In this document: positions 39,359-52,490 of the stretch, piece by piece
How positions within the stretch are numbered: position 1 is the first letter of the stretch
Layout of the letters: the number at the start of each line of letters is the position of its first letter
Program-made: the position numbers and the translations under genes
The notes under the pieces: generated by a model
Told to the model about the DNA's origin: nothing
Database searches by the model: none
Seen by the model: only the letters and a program-made list of their open reading frames with translations
Source: Epiperipatus broadwayi
Taxonomy: Eukaryota > Onychophora > Udeonychophora > Euonychophora > Peripatidae
NCBI GenBank assembly: GCA_028023455.1
Contig: JAQFVV010006633.1
Coordinates: forward strand, 62,001-126,000
Direction of reading: 5' to 3'
DNA: 64,000 nucleotides

Positions 39359-42300
39359 CTATTCTTTCCCTGGGTTGGGCAGTATATACAACTTTAACTG
39401 GCATGCAACATTATTATACTTAGTAACCTTAAGCCACACTTGATCTACACAAAATTTATGATGAGGAATGCATCTCTTTCTTACCCTAATTTTTGCTATG
39501 TGGGCTAATTTTAATCGAGCATGTTGCTGGTTATATCTTTGATGGATACAAATACTCTTGTCCAGTAAGGATTTACAAATCTCTGTATCACTATAACTAA
39601 TATATCTAAAAATTTTAGGTTTATCTAATATTGGGTTTGTAATCATCTCCATCTCGACAACATTATTACCACCACTAAAGATGATATTCTTATTGGTTGC
39701 AGGATCAATATGTTCAGCAATAAATAAATTCATTTCATGAATGTTTATATCTTCATATTTTTTCAATAATAGAAATAATATTGGGTTTGTAATCATCTCC
39801 ATCTCGACAACATTATTACCACCACTAAAGATAATATTCTTATTGGTTGCAGGATTAATATGTTCAGCAATAAATAAATTCATTTCATGAATGTTTATAT
39901 CTTCATATTTTTTCAATAGTAGAAATAAATGCACGAGTATTTTCTTTATCTATAGTAGTTTTGATAGATTTATTAACAGGAATTCGAAAGTTTTCTTTAT
40001 CATAAATATTCTTAGTTTTAATTGCCTTATTAACAGGAATCTGAACATTTTCTTCATCATGAACATTTATTTGAAAACACTGTCCTATGGAAACTTTATC
40101 AATACAATCTCCTATTTCCACACCAATATCTTGGAATTTAGAAAAACAATCAGATTCTTGTTTACTGATCAAAGAATGACTATCAAATTTCTTTTCAAAA
40201 TTATTAGTAACTATAACATCCATCTCTTTATTGTTTAGTAAAGACAATTTTGAATCCACAGAGAATTAATTGTTAACATAATTTTCTGCTTTCATTATAG
40301 ATGCTACATTCCAATCAGAATTTATATTCCCAGAATGAAGTTCACCAATATTTGAAATTATATTTTTTTCAATCTTTCCAGAATGACAATTCACTACAAT
40401 TTGCTTTTCAATTATATCACCCAAACCAAGAGAATGAGAATTTATCTCTATAAGACTTTTATTTACTTCAATGGTATTTCCACTATCATGCACTAAATAG
40501 TTCAAATCCATCTGCATTTCATTAGCATCAACTACATTAGGCAAACAAGTATTTATTTCGATATCACCTTTATTTAAAGAATCACTAAAATTCATCTTGT
40601 TCTGAGAATCCATTTCATTCATATTCACAACTGAATTCTTTTCATGATTATGAGTAATATAATTTAATTTAGTTTGCCTTTCATTACCAATTTTGTTAGG
40701 CAAGCAAGAAGCAAATTCCATATCATTTCTGACTGAAGGATTATCTAATTTATAAAAATCATTAGTTTTCTCAGATATCATTTGACAATGTTGAATATTA
40801 ACAATGTTTGGAGGAACCATATCATTTTCTTTATCAGTGAAGATAGTTTTCTGCAGACATTTCCTGCCAGTTTTAATAATATTTACACCAGTTGTCATTT
40901 CCATATCATTAGTTATTGAAACATTTATGTTCTTATCAACTCTGATAAAACCATTTAAATAAGTTGCCATTTTTATATCATCTGTTATGGTATTTATCTT
41001 ATTACACCTTTTTTCCTTAAAATTCTGAGCAGTAAAAGTAAAATAATCATTTGTCATGAGTTTTCTTTTTCCACAACTTATACATTGCTTTTTAGAAAAT
41101 GTTTGTTTTAATAAACAATTATGTGTTTCTTCAAACATTATACTTTTATTTGAAGACTCTTTATTAAGACTTTCAAAAGATTTTGAAGCACATTCAGACA
41201 AAAAGACATCCGATTCAATTTTATCTATCAAAAGAGAATTACTTTTGTGAAAAGGTAGCTCTTCATTTCTGTTATCTAATGCTTGAACTTTACAATTACT
41301 TTTGTCAAACTGATTATCAGTCAATACACTTTTACCACATTTATTTAATAAAGCATTGTTAACATATGAAATATTATTAGAACTATCTTCAAACTTGTTT
41401 TCAACATGAAAAATAATTTTATCATTATCCATTTTTCCAGCAATTCTATCATTAACACAAAATTCAGGCTCAGTCTCTTCATTAATTGACAAATCTTCAT
41501 GCAAATCCATTGCAGAATCTAAACATCTTGTTGACTTATCATTGCTGAAAGAATTCAAAATAAATGGCTGAATTTGGTTTTCATCAGGTACTGTGTTAAA
41601 ACCAAATGATGGAGGTATCAATCAAAGTTTCACAATTTGATTGATTATCTGGATTATAGAGTAAATCTATAAACTTTTCAACATTTTTAGACTGATATTC
41701 CAATAAAGAATCTCTTTGGATTTCTGTTGGAACATACAATTTAGATGATTCCATCCTGTTTGTTTCTTCTGCCTTCAAAAGATAACTGGGATCAAGCTTT
41801 CCATCAGACAAAAAGGGATCCTGAGTAGAAATATTTTCATCACATAAAGTTATATCTTTGGGTAATGTTTCAACATTAGTAACATTTCTATTAGTTTCTT
41901 TAACCATATTTTCCTGATAGTTCAAATCAGTTTCACATTTTTGTGTCATAAGAGAATCCAGACCTTTCATATTTAAATCATAATTTTCAGAGTCTTTAAA
42001 ATCCAGTTGTATCTTTGTCTGAGTTTCTTGAAATATGTATTTAATCTCATTTTTAGACATCTCATATTCATATTTAGCCTTATTATCTGGCTCATAAAGA
42101 TGATCACTAATTTCTCCTTGGACTACTTGGAAATCTCCTAATTGTTTCTCATGCTTTATCATGTTCTGTTGTGGATATTCTACTTTCATCTCTTTGACAG
42201 CAAGTGATCCTTTTACATGATTTTGCTCCCTCCATTCTTCCATCTTCTGATGTCTTTCAGCTCATTCTTCTAATAGAACCTGCACCCTCTTCTGAGATTC

Positions 42301-42846
42301 TTCAATTTCTTTGTCCATCCATTCTTCCATCTTCTGTTGTCTTTCATCTTGTTTTTCAGCTTCTTTCTTCCAGAATTCTTCAGCATCTTTCTTCCGTTCT
42401 TCAGCTTCTTTCTTCCGTTCTTCAGCTTGTTTCTTCCAGAATTTCTCAGCATTTTTCTTCCATTCTTCAGCTTCTTTCTTCCATTCTTCAGCTTGTTTTT
42501 TCCAGAATTCTGCTTCTAACTTCCAGAATTCTTCATCTTCTTTCCTCTGTTCTTTGCCGTATTTCTTTATGAGATCTTGCATCATTATAAATAATTGGTT
42601 ATTGTCGATGACCTCTGGTCCCTTATTCACATCTCCCAACAAAAGCTCTGGCTCCTCGAAAGTAATTTCCAGGCTTAGAACCTCCATTGAATTGGCATCC
42701 CCTAAAAAATCTTGTTCCAACTCCCCATTACTGCTTCCATTCTCATCTTCTACTTTGTTAATCTCTTCTGAATCTCCATATCCATATTCTTTGCTACTTA
42801 TTTCATATTGTTTCATTTTACTGATATCGCTAACTCTATGACTCAT
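39359..42846 (-). pseudogene. Broken retroelement ORF: coiled-coil N-terminus, degenerate repeats, integrase-tail-like C-terminus
   Basis: A single coding region of about 1150 codons runs from ATG at 42846 to a stop at 39359. It is broken by a TGA at 42262-42264 (same frame on both sides), a frameshift between about 41636 and 41596, a TAA at 40266-40268 (same frame on both sides) and a frameshift near 39903-39934. N-terminal residues 1-95 are acidic. About residues 95-195 are a W/K/E/A coiled coil with repeats such as FWKKQAEEWKKEAEEWKK. The middle is Asn/Asp-rich with repeats around GDIEINTCLPNVVD, NDMEFASCLPNKIG and NDMEMTTG, plus one CISCGKRK pair of cysteines. The end (IPHHKFCVDQVWLKVTKYN) resembles the C-terminal part of Ty3/gypsy integrases before their GD-x-VWL motif. 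No YxDD reverse transcriptase box or HHCC zinc finger was found. I cannot name the protein; a gag-like start joined to an integrase tail with pol mostly lost is my best reading. Confidence 0.6.
39631..39930 (-). repeat. 150-bp tandem duplication inside the retroelement ORF
   Basis: Two nearly identical 150-bp copies (39631-39780 and 39781-39930), beginning TTGGGTTTGTAATC on the + strand, encode the same 50 residues twice in frame, ending NPIL in each. A few single-base differences show the duplication is recent but not brand new. Confidence 0.95.
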
Positions 42847-43873
42847 TATTATTTGCTATTGGTTATTTGCCTATCCCTTTTCCTCAATCGCCTCTATACT
42901 ACCATTTTCCCACCATACCTACTACTTTCTTCCTGCCCTGCCTAACTTATATGATGCCCAACCACTTTATTATTTATGCCTACTTTTCTCACTACTTGAA
43001 TCTGCCTATATCATTTAAGCTATATATTATACTTGAATCTGCCTATATCATTTAAGCTATATATATTATAAAATTATTAACTATTAATTCTATAACACAA
43101 AATATATTTAAAAATTACTGTGCCTTCATTTCTTTTGCCACTTTCCATCTGTTCTCTTTGCACCTGGAATTGACTAAAAATCTTTATTAGTAAATTGACA
43201 ATACAAAGTATAACAGAAAGCCAAAGCCAAGTATGATTTTCTCTCTTTTAAATATTTGCTTGCGTTTGAATCTCACTCAATGTAAGTTATGTTAACACAT
43301 GAACTTACCGGTTGGCAAAATTTATAATTGTATAAATACAAGGCGCCATGCCAACACGGCAATATTAATGACTTATTACATAATATTTAGGTTATTCATG
43401 CTCACAGAGATGGATACCAAAATTTCCTTTTGCATTGATCAAATAATTCACAAATATTATACTAAACAAATATATATTTTATTTTCAATGCTGTTTTGAA
43501 ATCAGCAAGATACATCACTGTATTTATCTCTTTGCAATAATCTGCAACAGCTATAAAAAAATTTTCACACAAATAAATTTTATGTATACATAAAATAGTG
43601 TTTAGAGTGACTTATGTTACAATATAGCAAAATAAAGCTAAGAAAATATTATGACAATATGCAAGTTATACAACATGGATTGACATATTTAGAATAAAAC
43701 AATTTATTTCATGAATAGTTATTATTTACTACAAACTAACAATGTGTGACTAACCTAAGTTTGAATATAGGAATTTAACTCAATTATCTATCATTTCCAA
43801 GGAGCGTGAGGCTATCATAAAATGTCAAAATTAATATTCTTCCCAGTAATTTATATTTATCGATATCAATTTT
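42847..43873 (-). other. 5' leader of the retrotransposon, no gene recognised
   Basis: This stretch lies between the ORF start and the three-copy repeat. Apart from the 37-bp duplication I see only AT-rich sequence and no long frame. Confidence 0.6.
42994..43069. repeat. 37-bp tandem duplication upstream of the retroelement ORF
   Basis: A unit beginning ACTTGAATCTGCCTATATCA is repeated at 42994 and 43031, differing by a two-base extension of a TA run. Confidence 0.9.
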
Positions 43874-44275
43874 CACTTTCGCTTGCATAAGAATATGTAA
43901 ACCATTAAAGCATTTTGGCAACTACATCTGGCTGCTTGGTATTACATAAAAGGTCTTCACCTGCTTCGAGATTACTCTAATAATAAGAAACGAATATTTA
44001 AAATATCAACTAGCAAGCAACTTTTCTTTTGCTAGCATGAGAACATGTAAACCATTTAAGCAATTTGCCAACTGCATCTGGCTGCTTAGTGTTACATAAA
44101 AGGTCTTCACCTACTTCATGGTTACTCTAAGAATCAATGTCATTGAAGCGTAATGTCCACTACATCAGACCGCTTGACATAGAATTCGATTTTTAAGGTC
44201 TTCACCTGCTTTGAGGCTACTAATAATAGGAAACGAACATTTTAAATACTTGCTAGCAAACAATACTTTTAAATT
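43874..44275. repeat. Three-copy degenerate tandem repeat in the retroelement leader
   Basis: Copies start near 43874, 44021 and 44145. Each contains GCTTGxxATxACATAAAAGG-like sequence and then GGTCTTCACCT. The first two share ACATCTGGCTGCTT or GCATCTGGCTGCTT and the first and third share AGAAACGAAxATTT-type ends. Confidence 0.8.
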
Positions 44276-44662
44276 AAAAGTTTTTAACACAATATCGATA
44301 TTGGATATTTCTACATATCAAAACTGAGATATACACTACTTAATCTTGACAAAGAAAAATTATTCCTTTCATCCCTTCTACCCCTTGCTCCAATCTACTC
44401 TTACTACCTTTCCAACACTTTAATTTTCTTTCTCCTTATTGACACTAATGCGTATTAATAAATGTATAATATATATATATATATACACTGAGAGTATAAG
44501 ATTCACATATAATTAATTTATATATATATTAACTATCTTATTACTTTTTAAATAACTATTTTGACTAACAATACTGTTTTATTCATATTGCTTATAGTAT
44601 TTAACCAATAAAATTAATTAATGAGCCTACGTTTAGATAATCTTGGAGACATTAAAATATAA

Positions 44663-44821
44663 GCCACCAAAACATAAGCACTTACAAGGTCTGGTATTTA
44701 ATTAAAATAGACCCCAATGATTGAGCCAACAACAAGATAAGCCGTCTACAGGGTGTGAGAATTAATTAATCGAAGCCCCAAACATTTGGGTCACCAAGCC
44801 CAAGAAAGAAAAAAAAAACCC
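44663..44821 (-). repeat. Leader region with two to three ~63-bp units and a possible primer-binding site
   Basis: On the + strand GCCACCAAAACATAAG (44663), GCCAACAACAAGATAAG (44725) and GTCACCAAGCCCAAG (44790) head similar units 62-65 bp apart. The last gives CTTGGTGACCC on the minus strand. TGGTGACCC is often found just inside the 5' LTR of Ty3/gypsy elements, but here it stands about 24 bp away, behind a T run, so the assignment is weak. Confidence 0.4.
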
Positions 44822-47574
44822 TGTACCGGTCAGAATTGTATGTTCATTTAACAAGGTTTAGAATCTAAGCAAAAGTACCCTAAATCCAATCATGCCCGAG
44901 ATACATAGGTCAGGAGCAATCATGAATTCTGCCCTATTTGCTCTTTTCTAAAACTATAACATTATAAACAACACTTCTGATGATAATATGAAATTTTATT
45001 CATTCTGGTCCCAGAGACACAGCAGAGAAACATGAGATCTATAGGGTAATTAATGTAAATAAATAATATCAAATCTTGGCTCAATCAAATATCTTATGTG
45101 AAAGGGCAATTTATAAATTTTAAATGAATTGCACACAGCTAGCATTGCAAAAGAAACATGAATTATAAAATAGTATCCATCCAGAATGAGCAAGAACAGA
45201 AAAATCCAGAGATAAGTGTCCATTTTAAATAATCAGTTATAACTTCTAAACATTACTAACACTATTATAAATATTAAATGGAATTCAATGAGTGAGAGTC
45301 AGTAAGACACAATGCATGAGTAATTATTAAAACATAATAATTTAATAAATATAAACAATTTAATTTACATTACAAAACATAGCACAGATTTAATGCGATT
45401 ATTACTTTGCATATAAGCAACTGATTTAGTATGCTAATGAGTTATAGTATAATAATAAATTAATGTTATCAATGCAGTGATCATTACTTTAAGTAATGAT
45501 AAGGATGTTTACAAATTCATCTCTAAAGATAGGTTTACTCTTGATATGATAGTTAATAATTTATCGTTTATGAGCATATTTGGGCCTGTACAAATGAGGA
45601 ATGGGTTAGCCTAAATTAGCTTTACTGTGACAATCCTAAAATATTTAACTAATTACAAAATGAGTGGTTTACAAACATCACTACACCACGTCTTATAAAT
45701 AATATGAGAACTACCCATAACTGAACTCGCAGTGCTAACTATAATCACAGCGTTTAAAATGGAGATGTCTGTCTTTGGACTGAAAAACTTTATCACATAT
45801 ATGATTCCTCTTGTATTTATCACAAGGCAGTATTCGAAAATATGAGTGGTAAGGATTCCATGGTACACCCTCTGACGTGTCACATGCATAGCCTTAATAC
45901 TCTAATGTTTATCCTGAGATCAGTTCTACCAAACCTCATTCCTAGACAAGTTACATGAAGAAAATCCAGAGTTCAGATGATAAATATGATAAAGCAAAAT
46001 ATAAGTACTTTAAAATGCTATTGTAAGTAAGCAACGCGAATATGGCTTAAGTCTTAAATGACTAATGAAATAATTTAAGCTTAAATAAAGCAATAATATC
46101 ATGCGTAACACCATGATAAAATAATAACCCACTCAGCATTATACGTATAACTTTAATAAATTTAGGATGTCGAATATAGAAGAGGAAAAATATTATTTTC
46201 TATTTAACAAGTCTAAGTATTTTAAATGACAATATATTACAAGCAATTTAACTCTTAACAGCATATAATTAATAAATAGTTATTAAAATATATTAATAAT
46301 CAAATTTATGTTAAGAACATAAAATGCATTTAAATATTGATAGTGACAACAACAAAAGGTTTATCTTATCCCATAATATAATTTTTAAACAATCCGCCAT
46401 TAAGCATATATTTCAAATATTTAACCGTTCGCGTTCAGTAAGAAATTTTACGTTTAACTATTTAAATATTCTAAAATATCGGAATGATGATTGAAATAAT
46501 ATAAGTTCGCTAGATTAAAACATTAGCACACTAAAACTAATTTAATAAGATATATATTTAAAATAAGTTTTGCCACATGAAATAAAATAATTAGAATGTG
46601 AAACTTAAAAGCTAATGATAGATTTAAAGTACATAATTCTGTGCTTAGCGTTTCAAAGAACGAGTTTAAAAACTTAAGAGAGAAAATCACAAATTTAACG
46701 ATAATTAAGTTTATAGTCAGTTATAAAATAAATAAAGATTACATTCTGATTACAATTAAGATTTAGGAAAGAAATGAAGTGAGGAGAATTAAGAGTTCAT
46801 TCTTCGGCAAAACGGATTACCTTTAGAAGTTATGGTGGCCACTTATAATAACATATACGAAGTTTAGCAAGGCACAATATTAATAAAATAATGGTAGGCA
46901 TCTTCCAATATTCTTTTACAGTTAAACATAACAGTTCTCAAGTAGCGATGGCATAGCAGGGAGGCAGAACAAAGGCGATTTAAGATCAGGGAGGCAAAGT
47001 CCTTTTACTCACAGTCCATTTTGTTTTCACTCTCTAAACGAATATGAGAGAGAAGAGTGATTTGAACTCCTTTTGCACGTTCCTAGAACTTTTGCTCCTC
47101 CTATACTTGAAATTTGGCAATATTGGAAAATGTAAACAATACGTTCCAGAAAGCATTATTTAAACGTATTTTTAAAATTGCAAATAACTTTAAAATATGA
47201 TTTTTGGTTTGACTTGAAATGAGAATGACATTTTAAAATTGTAATAATACTTTTTAGATTTTTCTAGCATTGCTTTAGCTTTACATTAATCGTATTCATT
47301 TTTATATCTGTAATACATATACGCACATACACAATTATCTAAGTGAAGGGAATTTACAAGCTTGGAAATAAAATATACTTAAGCTAAAATAATAATTCAA
47401 CTGGTTATACATAACCATTTTGAATAAACAGGGTGGAAGTGATATGTGTATATGTGTGTGCTTAACATTCCTAGATGACCAAATAAACATACAAACTGGT
47501 TCAAACCCTACTTTAAAGGTATGTAATGTCATCAGGCTGTGAAGTTAAATATGTACTACAGATTTACCACTTCA
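44822..47574 (-). repeat. 5' LTR (2753 bp, complete)
   Basis: The LTR starts TGTACCGGTCAGAATTG and ends ACCACTTCA on the + strand. It contains no coding sequence; the 65-80-codon frames inside it also occur, altered, in the other LTR at the same places and show no family resemblance. Its length is several times that of most metazoan Ty3/gypsy LTRs (usually 0.2-1 kb). Confidence 0.85.
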
Positions 47575-48502
47575 ATATACACACACAGAATAACTATAAA
47601 TCAATGCTATTTTAAGTTTTTATATTGATCTGTAGCTCTTAGTCATTTAAAGTTGTGAATTGCTAATTAATTTTTAAATATTTTCTTGTACTACATATTT
47701 TAAATGACAATTTTATTTCAGATAAATTGAAATGAATAGGTTAATTTTTTTTTTTTTCAAAACTAAAATTGTTTCTTAACTACAAAACAAGTCAGTGAAC
47801 TTTTAATATAATGATTTGGAAAGTTTTCTGATAAAAATAAAAAAAAGCAAATTTAATTATTTCTATTGCTGTAAGCTTAAAATTCAAAATATATCAAATA
47901 GGTTGTAATTGGAATTATTTAAAAAGATTATAAAATTTAACTATATTTATTATCATACAAAAAAGTAAATAAAATGTAAAAATCTGAATTTTTACGTGAA
48001 GTATATATAATTAAATTATCTTATTTTTATTATATTAAAGGTTATTCAATTCATTAAAAAATCTATTACGATCAGAAAAAATTTGAGAAAGCCTGAAATA
48101 ATCAGAAAATTAATCATTATAATGACGAATGTATCTTTGAGAAGCTTGAAAAATAAATAAATACCAAATTATTAATAATAACAATAATAATAAAAGCAAT
48201 ATCATAAGGTTTGTCTATATGTAATCCTTGATATGTATCATTGAGTTATTGTTATAATAATAATAATAATTCATAATAATAGTCTAATCAAATAATTATG
48301 AAATCAATGTACTAATCCTGTTGTTAACAATAAACCGCGCATCCCAATAATTGGTCATGATCTTAATTCAACTATATGATATGGATGATAATGACTCATC
48401 ATTAATAAACTTCATTTGAATATAATCTTCTTAAACCAACAAAAACATATATGGTTGAATAAAAAAAACTGGCAATTTTAAGTATTATTAATAATGCTTG
48501 AT

Positions 48503-48641
<139 letters not shown>

Positions 48642-49940
48642 CATAAATATTCTTAAAATTCGCCCAAACTATTATCATTATTAAGTTAATTATTGCTTTT
48701 AGACTTCTTAAAGTTGCATTCATTTCATAAAGTCTTTTATCTTATATCCAATCTTTAATTTAATAATTGATTATCAACTTTTCTAGTGATACGAAACTTA
48801 TTAATAAATTAAGTCAAATTATAACTAAAATGAAGTAATTTTAATCTAGTCATTTGTACTTCAAGTAAAAATTCGGATCTAATTTGTTCACATATTTTCT
48901 TTGCAGCTTTTGGTACTCTAAAAATCTACCAGCATCTCATTTCAAAAAGCTAAGAATTTTTCTATTTAATTTTTTATTGTACAGACATGATGAGATAATC
49001 AAGAAATATTGCAGCTTTACTCTTTTAAATATATTATTTTAACTAAGGACATTTTCATTTTAATTCTCACTAATGAAACTTTGAACCTGTGTCACTGATT
49101 ACTGAACCAAGCACTAAAATCTTTTTTTTCACTTATAGGTCATTACCATATATGCAGTAGTTATATGGTTGTTGATATTTCTTCCATAAATCTTGAATTC
49201 ATAATGGTTTATATTTAATATAAGATTTAAAATGTATGAGTAATAATATGGAGTTTTGTTTGTATTCTTCCCAGATTGAAAATAAGTTATTTAACATAAT
49301 TGGTTTTAATTTGCAGCTCTAGGAGATTTTTTATCAGAACCATGAAATGTTAAGGTCGAATTTAAAAAAAAATAGCTTTTATTAAATAGTCCATATTTTT
49401 ATTTTATTTTCAATATTATCTGAATTTTTTAAGTATTCAAAATCTTCAGAAATAATGGTTTTTATTCTTTAAACTTCATTAGATTGCATGTCTCTTTTTA
49501 ATTATTTTCAGTTTAACTTCTATGTAATGGATATATATGCTATTGTGTTCTGGTTTGTATATTTACTATGACTTTTTTAATATAGAAATAATGAATGTGT
49601 ACTTTTTAAATAATTTTATTGAAGTTGGAAAATTGGTTTGTTTGTTAGTTTATTTATTAAGTGTTGATCTTTTTCAAGTTAGAATGAAATTTTAAAATTG
49701 AGGTTTAATATATTTAAATTCATTAGAATTGCTTAAAATTTGGTATATAAATAAGTTTTACCAGCCTAGTCCATTTGAAATATCATCTTTTCAGTAGGTC
49801 AATAAGTTTTTTAACTATGGAACAGAGGGGTGGGGATATTTGTTTTATTCATGAGGTGGAAGTATGAATGATTTTTTTAAAATTTAATAATAATTTTAAA
49901 CTCTTAATGTATGTATCATATTTAATATATATATATATAT

Positions 49941-52040
49941 TGTGCCGGATGAAAGCTTTTAATTTCGTCTATCAATCTATTCTAATACAGAGGGTGCCAC
50001 CAGACCACTATGTGTCTGGAAAATTTGTTTACTGTGATCAGAATAGATGATGATGATGGTTTTCACCGACCAGACTCAGGGAGAAACAAGAGATCTTAAA
50101 TTGTTTAGACAATTGAGACAAAAGCACAAAGACAAATGTCAGCCAAATTAAGTTTAAACATATTTAATAAAATTTTATTATGAGAAAAATAAATTATTAA
50201 GTATAAGTTTATAAGTTAACAAATATGATTAGCTCAGGCGTGTACCAGAAAGACTAAATGCAATGCTCTGGCAGATCTACTGATTCTCTAATAAACAAAT
50301 TTAAAAGGGAGGAAGCAAATTTCATTCAGCAGAGGATTCACTCAAACATTGGTTCTCACCCTCAGATACTTAAACAATACATCCTTGAAATAGATCAAAG
50401 CCACCAGCGCTGATGAGCTTTTCGAGATCCAAAATTTGGTCAGACCCCGAATGTCCTTATATCAGTATGAGCTGCACCTACTACTATGTTTAAAATAACA
50501 GTGATTGATCCACCTCAAGAACAACTGAAAAATATGATTGAAATGGAGTAAAACAATTAAAATTGGTGAATCCCAGCCAAACGATTGGCGAAAATTACTT
50601 TAAAATTAATAATTAAAGGTCTCAATAAGGGACAAGTAAATAATTAGAAAAACAGTTACGTCTGCCCCAGCATTTAAAGAAAATAAACTTACAAACAAAT
50701 TCTGAGTACACACTCTGATAAATTTAAAGCACACATAATAAATACAAACAGAAATTTATCGGAGAGTGCACATGAGTATGAAATATTAAAAGTTTAAATA
50801 CTCTAGCAGAATGAAAGTACTGCTCACCTGTAATTTAAAGAGGGATATATTTTATCTTCCTGCTGACAACTTAGAAAATTACAAAGAAAAACAATTCTAA
50901 TTTCCACCTTCAGAGATGTAAGAAATGAAATCCCCACCTGCAGAAAATTAGACAATAAAGTCGTCAGCCAAAAGATTTTGGAGGTTTAGCAATAGGGCAA
51001 ACATAGAGTTTAAAATTAATTATTGAATATCAACATAATTACAGGTAAGCCTTTAAAAGGCATGACTGCCAAAGCATTTATAAAAATACATAAAAATAGA
51101 GAACTCACTCGTCACTCTCCAATAAACAAAAATTGAAAGCAACTTGGAATCTTAAAACTAAGATTCCAAGACATATTACAAATTATTAGAAATCACAGCA
51201 AATATTAAATATGAGGCTATATTGTTTAGGAATACATATTTATGATTAGATTGAACAGAGATTTAATGAGAATTAATTTACCCTGGGAAGAATAAAAAGA
51301 AAATAGTTACCTTTCGGTAAAAGCAATGTTCACAGAGAGTGCGCACTTTTACTTAAGTTCATTTTCAGGTTTTTAGACCATGGCAAGGTAGATGTAAAGA
51401 GGTTCCAGCTTTTTTTAGGCATTTAAGGCATTACTGGAGAAAACTTGGAAGTCAGGGATCAGTCTTTTGTTGAGTTAGCAAGCCATTCGGGTGGTGGTAA
51501 CACGTATAGAATTTTTCATCTTGTTGCAAGAAAAAGTATTTAATAACAGCTGATGTCCTTTAAGAATTTAAATGTCCACGCTGATATAAACTTTCACTTG
51601 AGAAACAGCTTGTCTAGTTACGAATAATGAATTCACTGACACCCCCAATTTTTGGGGCTATTTATACGTTGCTCCATTTTCCGCAAAACACTTTCCTTGT
51701 TGTCCAATTTCTACACCTTAGGCAGGGAAAATATTAATCTCCTGCTCAATCTAATCTAGGAATTCTACCCAGGGATTATTGAAATGAAAACAACTACATA
51801 AAAATCAAATTTCCACTCTTTAAAATAAAAGCCACAGGAATGCAATTAGCTAGGTTGCTTGTTTTTTAATTAATTGATTTAAAGTAAAAACAAGCGGTAT
51901 AAGAAAATTATTTTAAAATAAATCGATAACACTGAATGTATTTTGATACATGTATTCTTTTTAAATAATAATAAAAATTTAAACATTAAACATTTTAACA
52001 AAATTAAGTTAAGTGAAGATTAAAACTTAATCGGATTTCA
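49941..52040 (-). mobile_element. Solo-LTR-like element, left end TGTGCCGG after an AT run
   Basis: This starts TGTGCCGGATGAAAGC directly after ATATATATATAT and is more complex than surrounding intron to at least 51850. A TTTCA at 52036-52040 is a possible right end, but no ATAT duplication follows it immediately. An internal segment (GAGGGTGCCACCAGACCACT, then GTCTGGAAAATTTG and GTGATCAGA) is shared with the element at 52491. No open frame of interest is present. It is probably an LTR of the same broad family as the 31-47.6 kb element. Confidence 0.55.
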
Positions 52041-52063
52041 ATCATGTTAAATATATATATAAA

Positions 52064-52297
52064 GCAGTAACTTCATTTTCTATTTAAAATTGTTTGATAG
52101 TTTTTTTATTTTAAAACAATTGTTTTATTAAAAAAAGGTTAAAGAAGAAAACTCATGATCATGATCATTTAAAACTATTGCAAAAAGCTAAATTAAATAA
52201 TGATCTTGAGTTTTTACTTTAGTTTTTTTAAAAAAACAATTGTTTTCCAATAAAATAAAACTATCAAACAATTTTAAACAGAAAGCTTAGTAATTTA
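52064..52297. repeat. Inverted repeat with ~85-100-bp arms
   Basis: The left arm CTATTTAAAATTGTTTGATAG (52080) pairs with CTATCAAACAATTTTAAACAG (to 52281). Further pairing includes two AACAATTGTT palindromes and AAACTCATGATCAT against ATGATCTTGAGTTT. The loop is about 40 bases. Confidence 0.85.
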
Positions 52298-52490
52298 TTA
52301 TATATACATAATAATGTACACATACTAAATATGATATATACATTAAGATATATGTATTAATTTACTGTAGAAATATGTAATTATTTATATATGTCTGGTA
52401 TACATTTAAAGTAAAATGATATATATTAAGTAAAGTTCACTTACAATATATACACATGTATTATGTATGCATACTAAATATGATATATAT

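Larger units (their letters stand above)
31001..47574 (-). mobile_element. LTR retrotransposon (Ty3/gypsy-like) with very long LTRs, containing a nested insertion
   Basis: The right LTR is 44822-47574. The left LTR is split into 31001-33548 and 38633-39075. They match along their whole length, with only scattered substitutions and small indels by eye. Both begin TGTACYGRTCAGAATTG and end ACCACTTCA, giving the canonical TG and CA ends. The element is flanked by ATAT at 30997-31000 and ATAT at 47575-47578, a 4-bp target duplication. The internal region 39076-44821 holds a broken ORF on the minus strand, so the right LTR is the 5' LTR. Without the insert the element is about 11.5 kb. An ATAT target is known for Ty3/gypsy elements such as Drosophila 17.6 and 297. 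I found no reverse transcriptase, RNase H or protease motifs. Confidence 0.85.
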
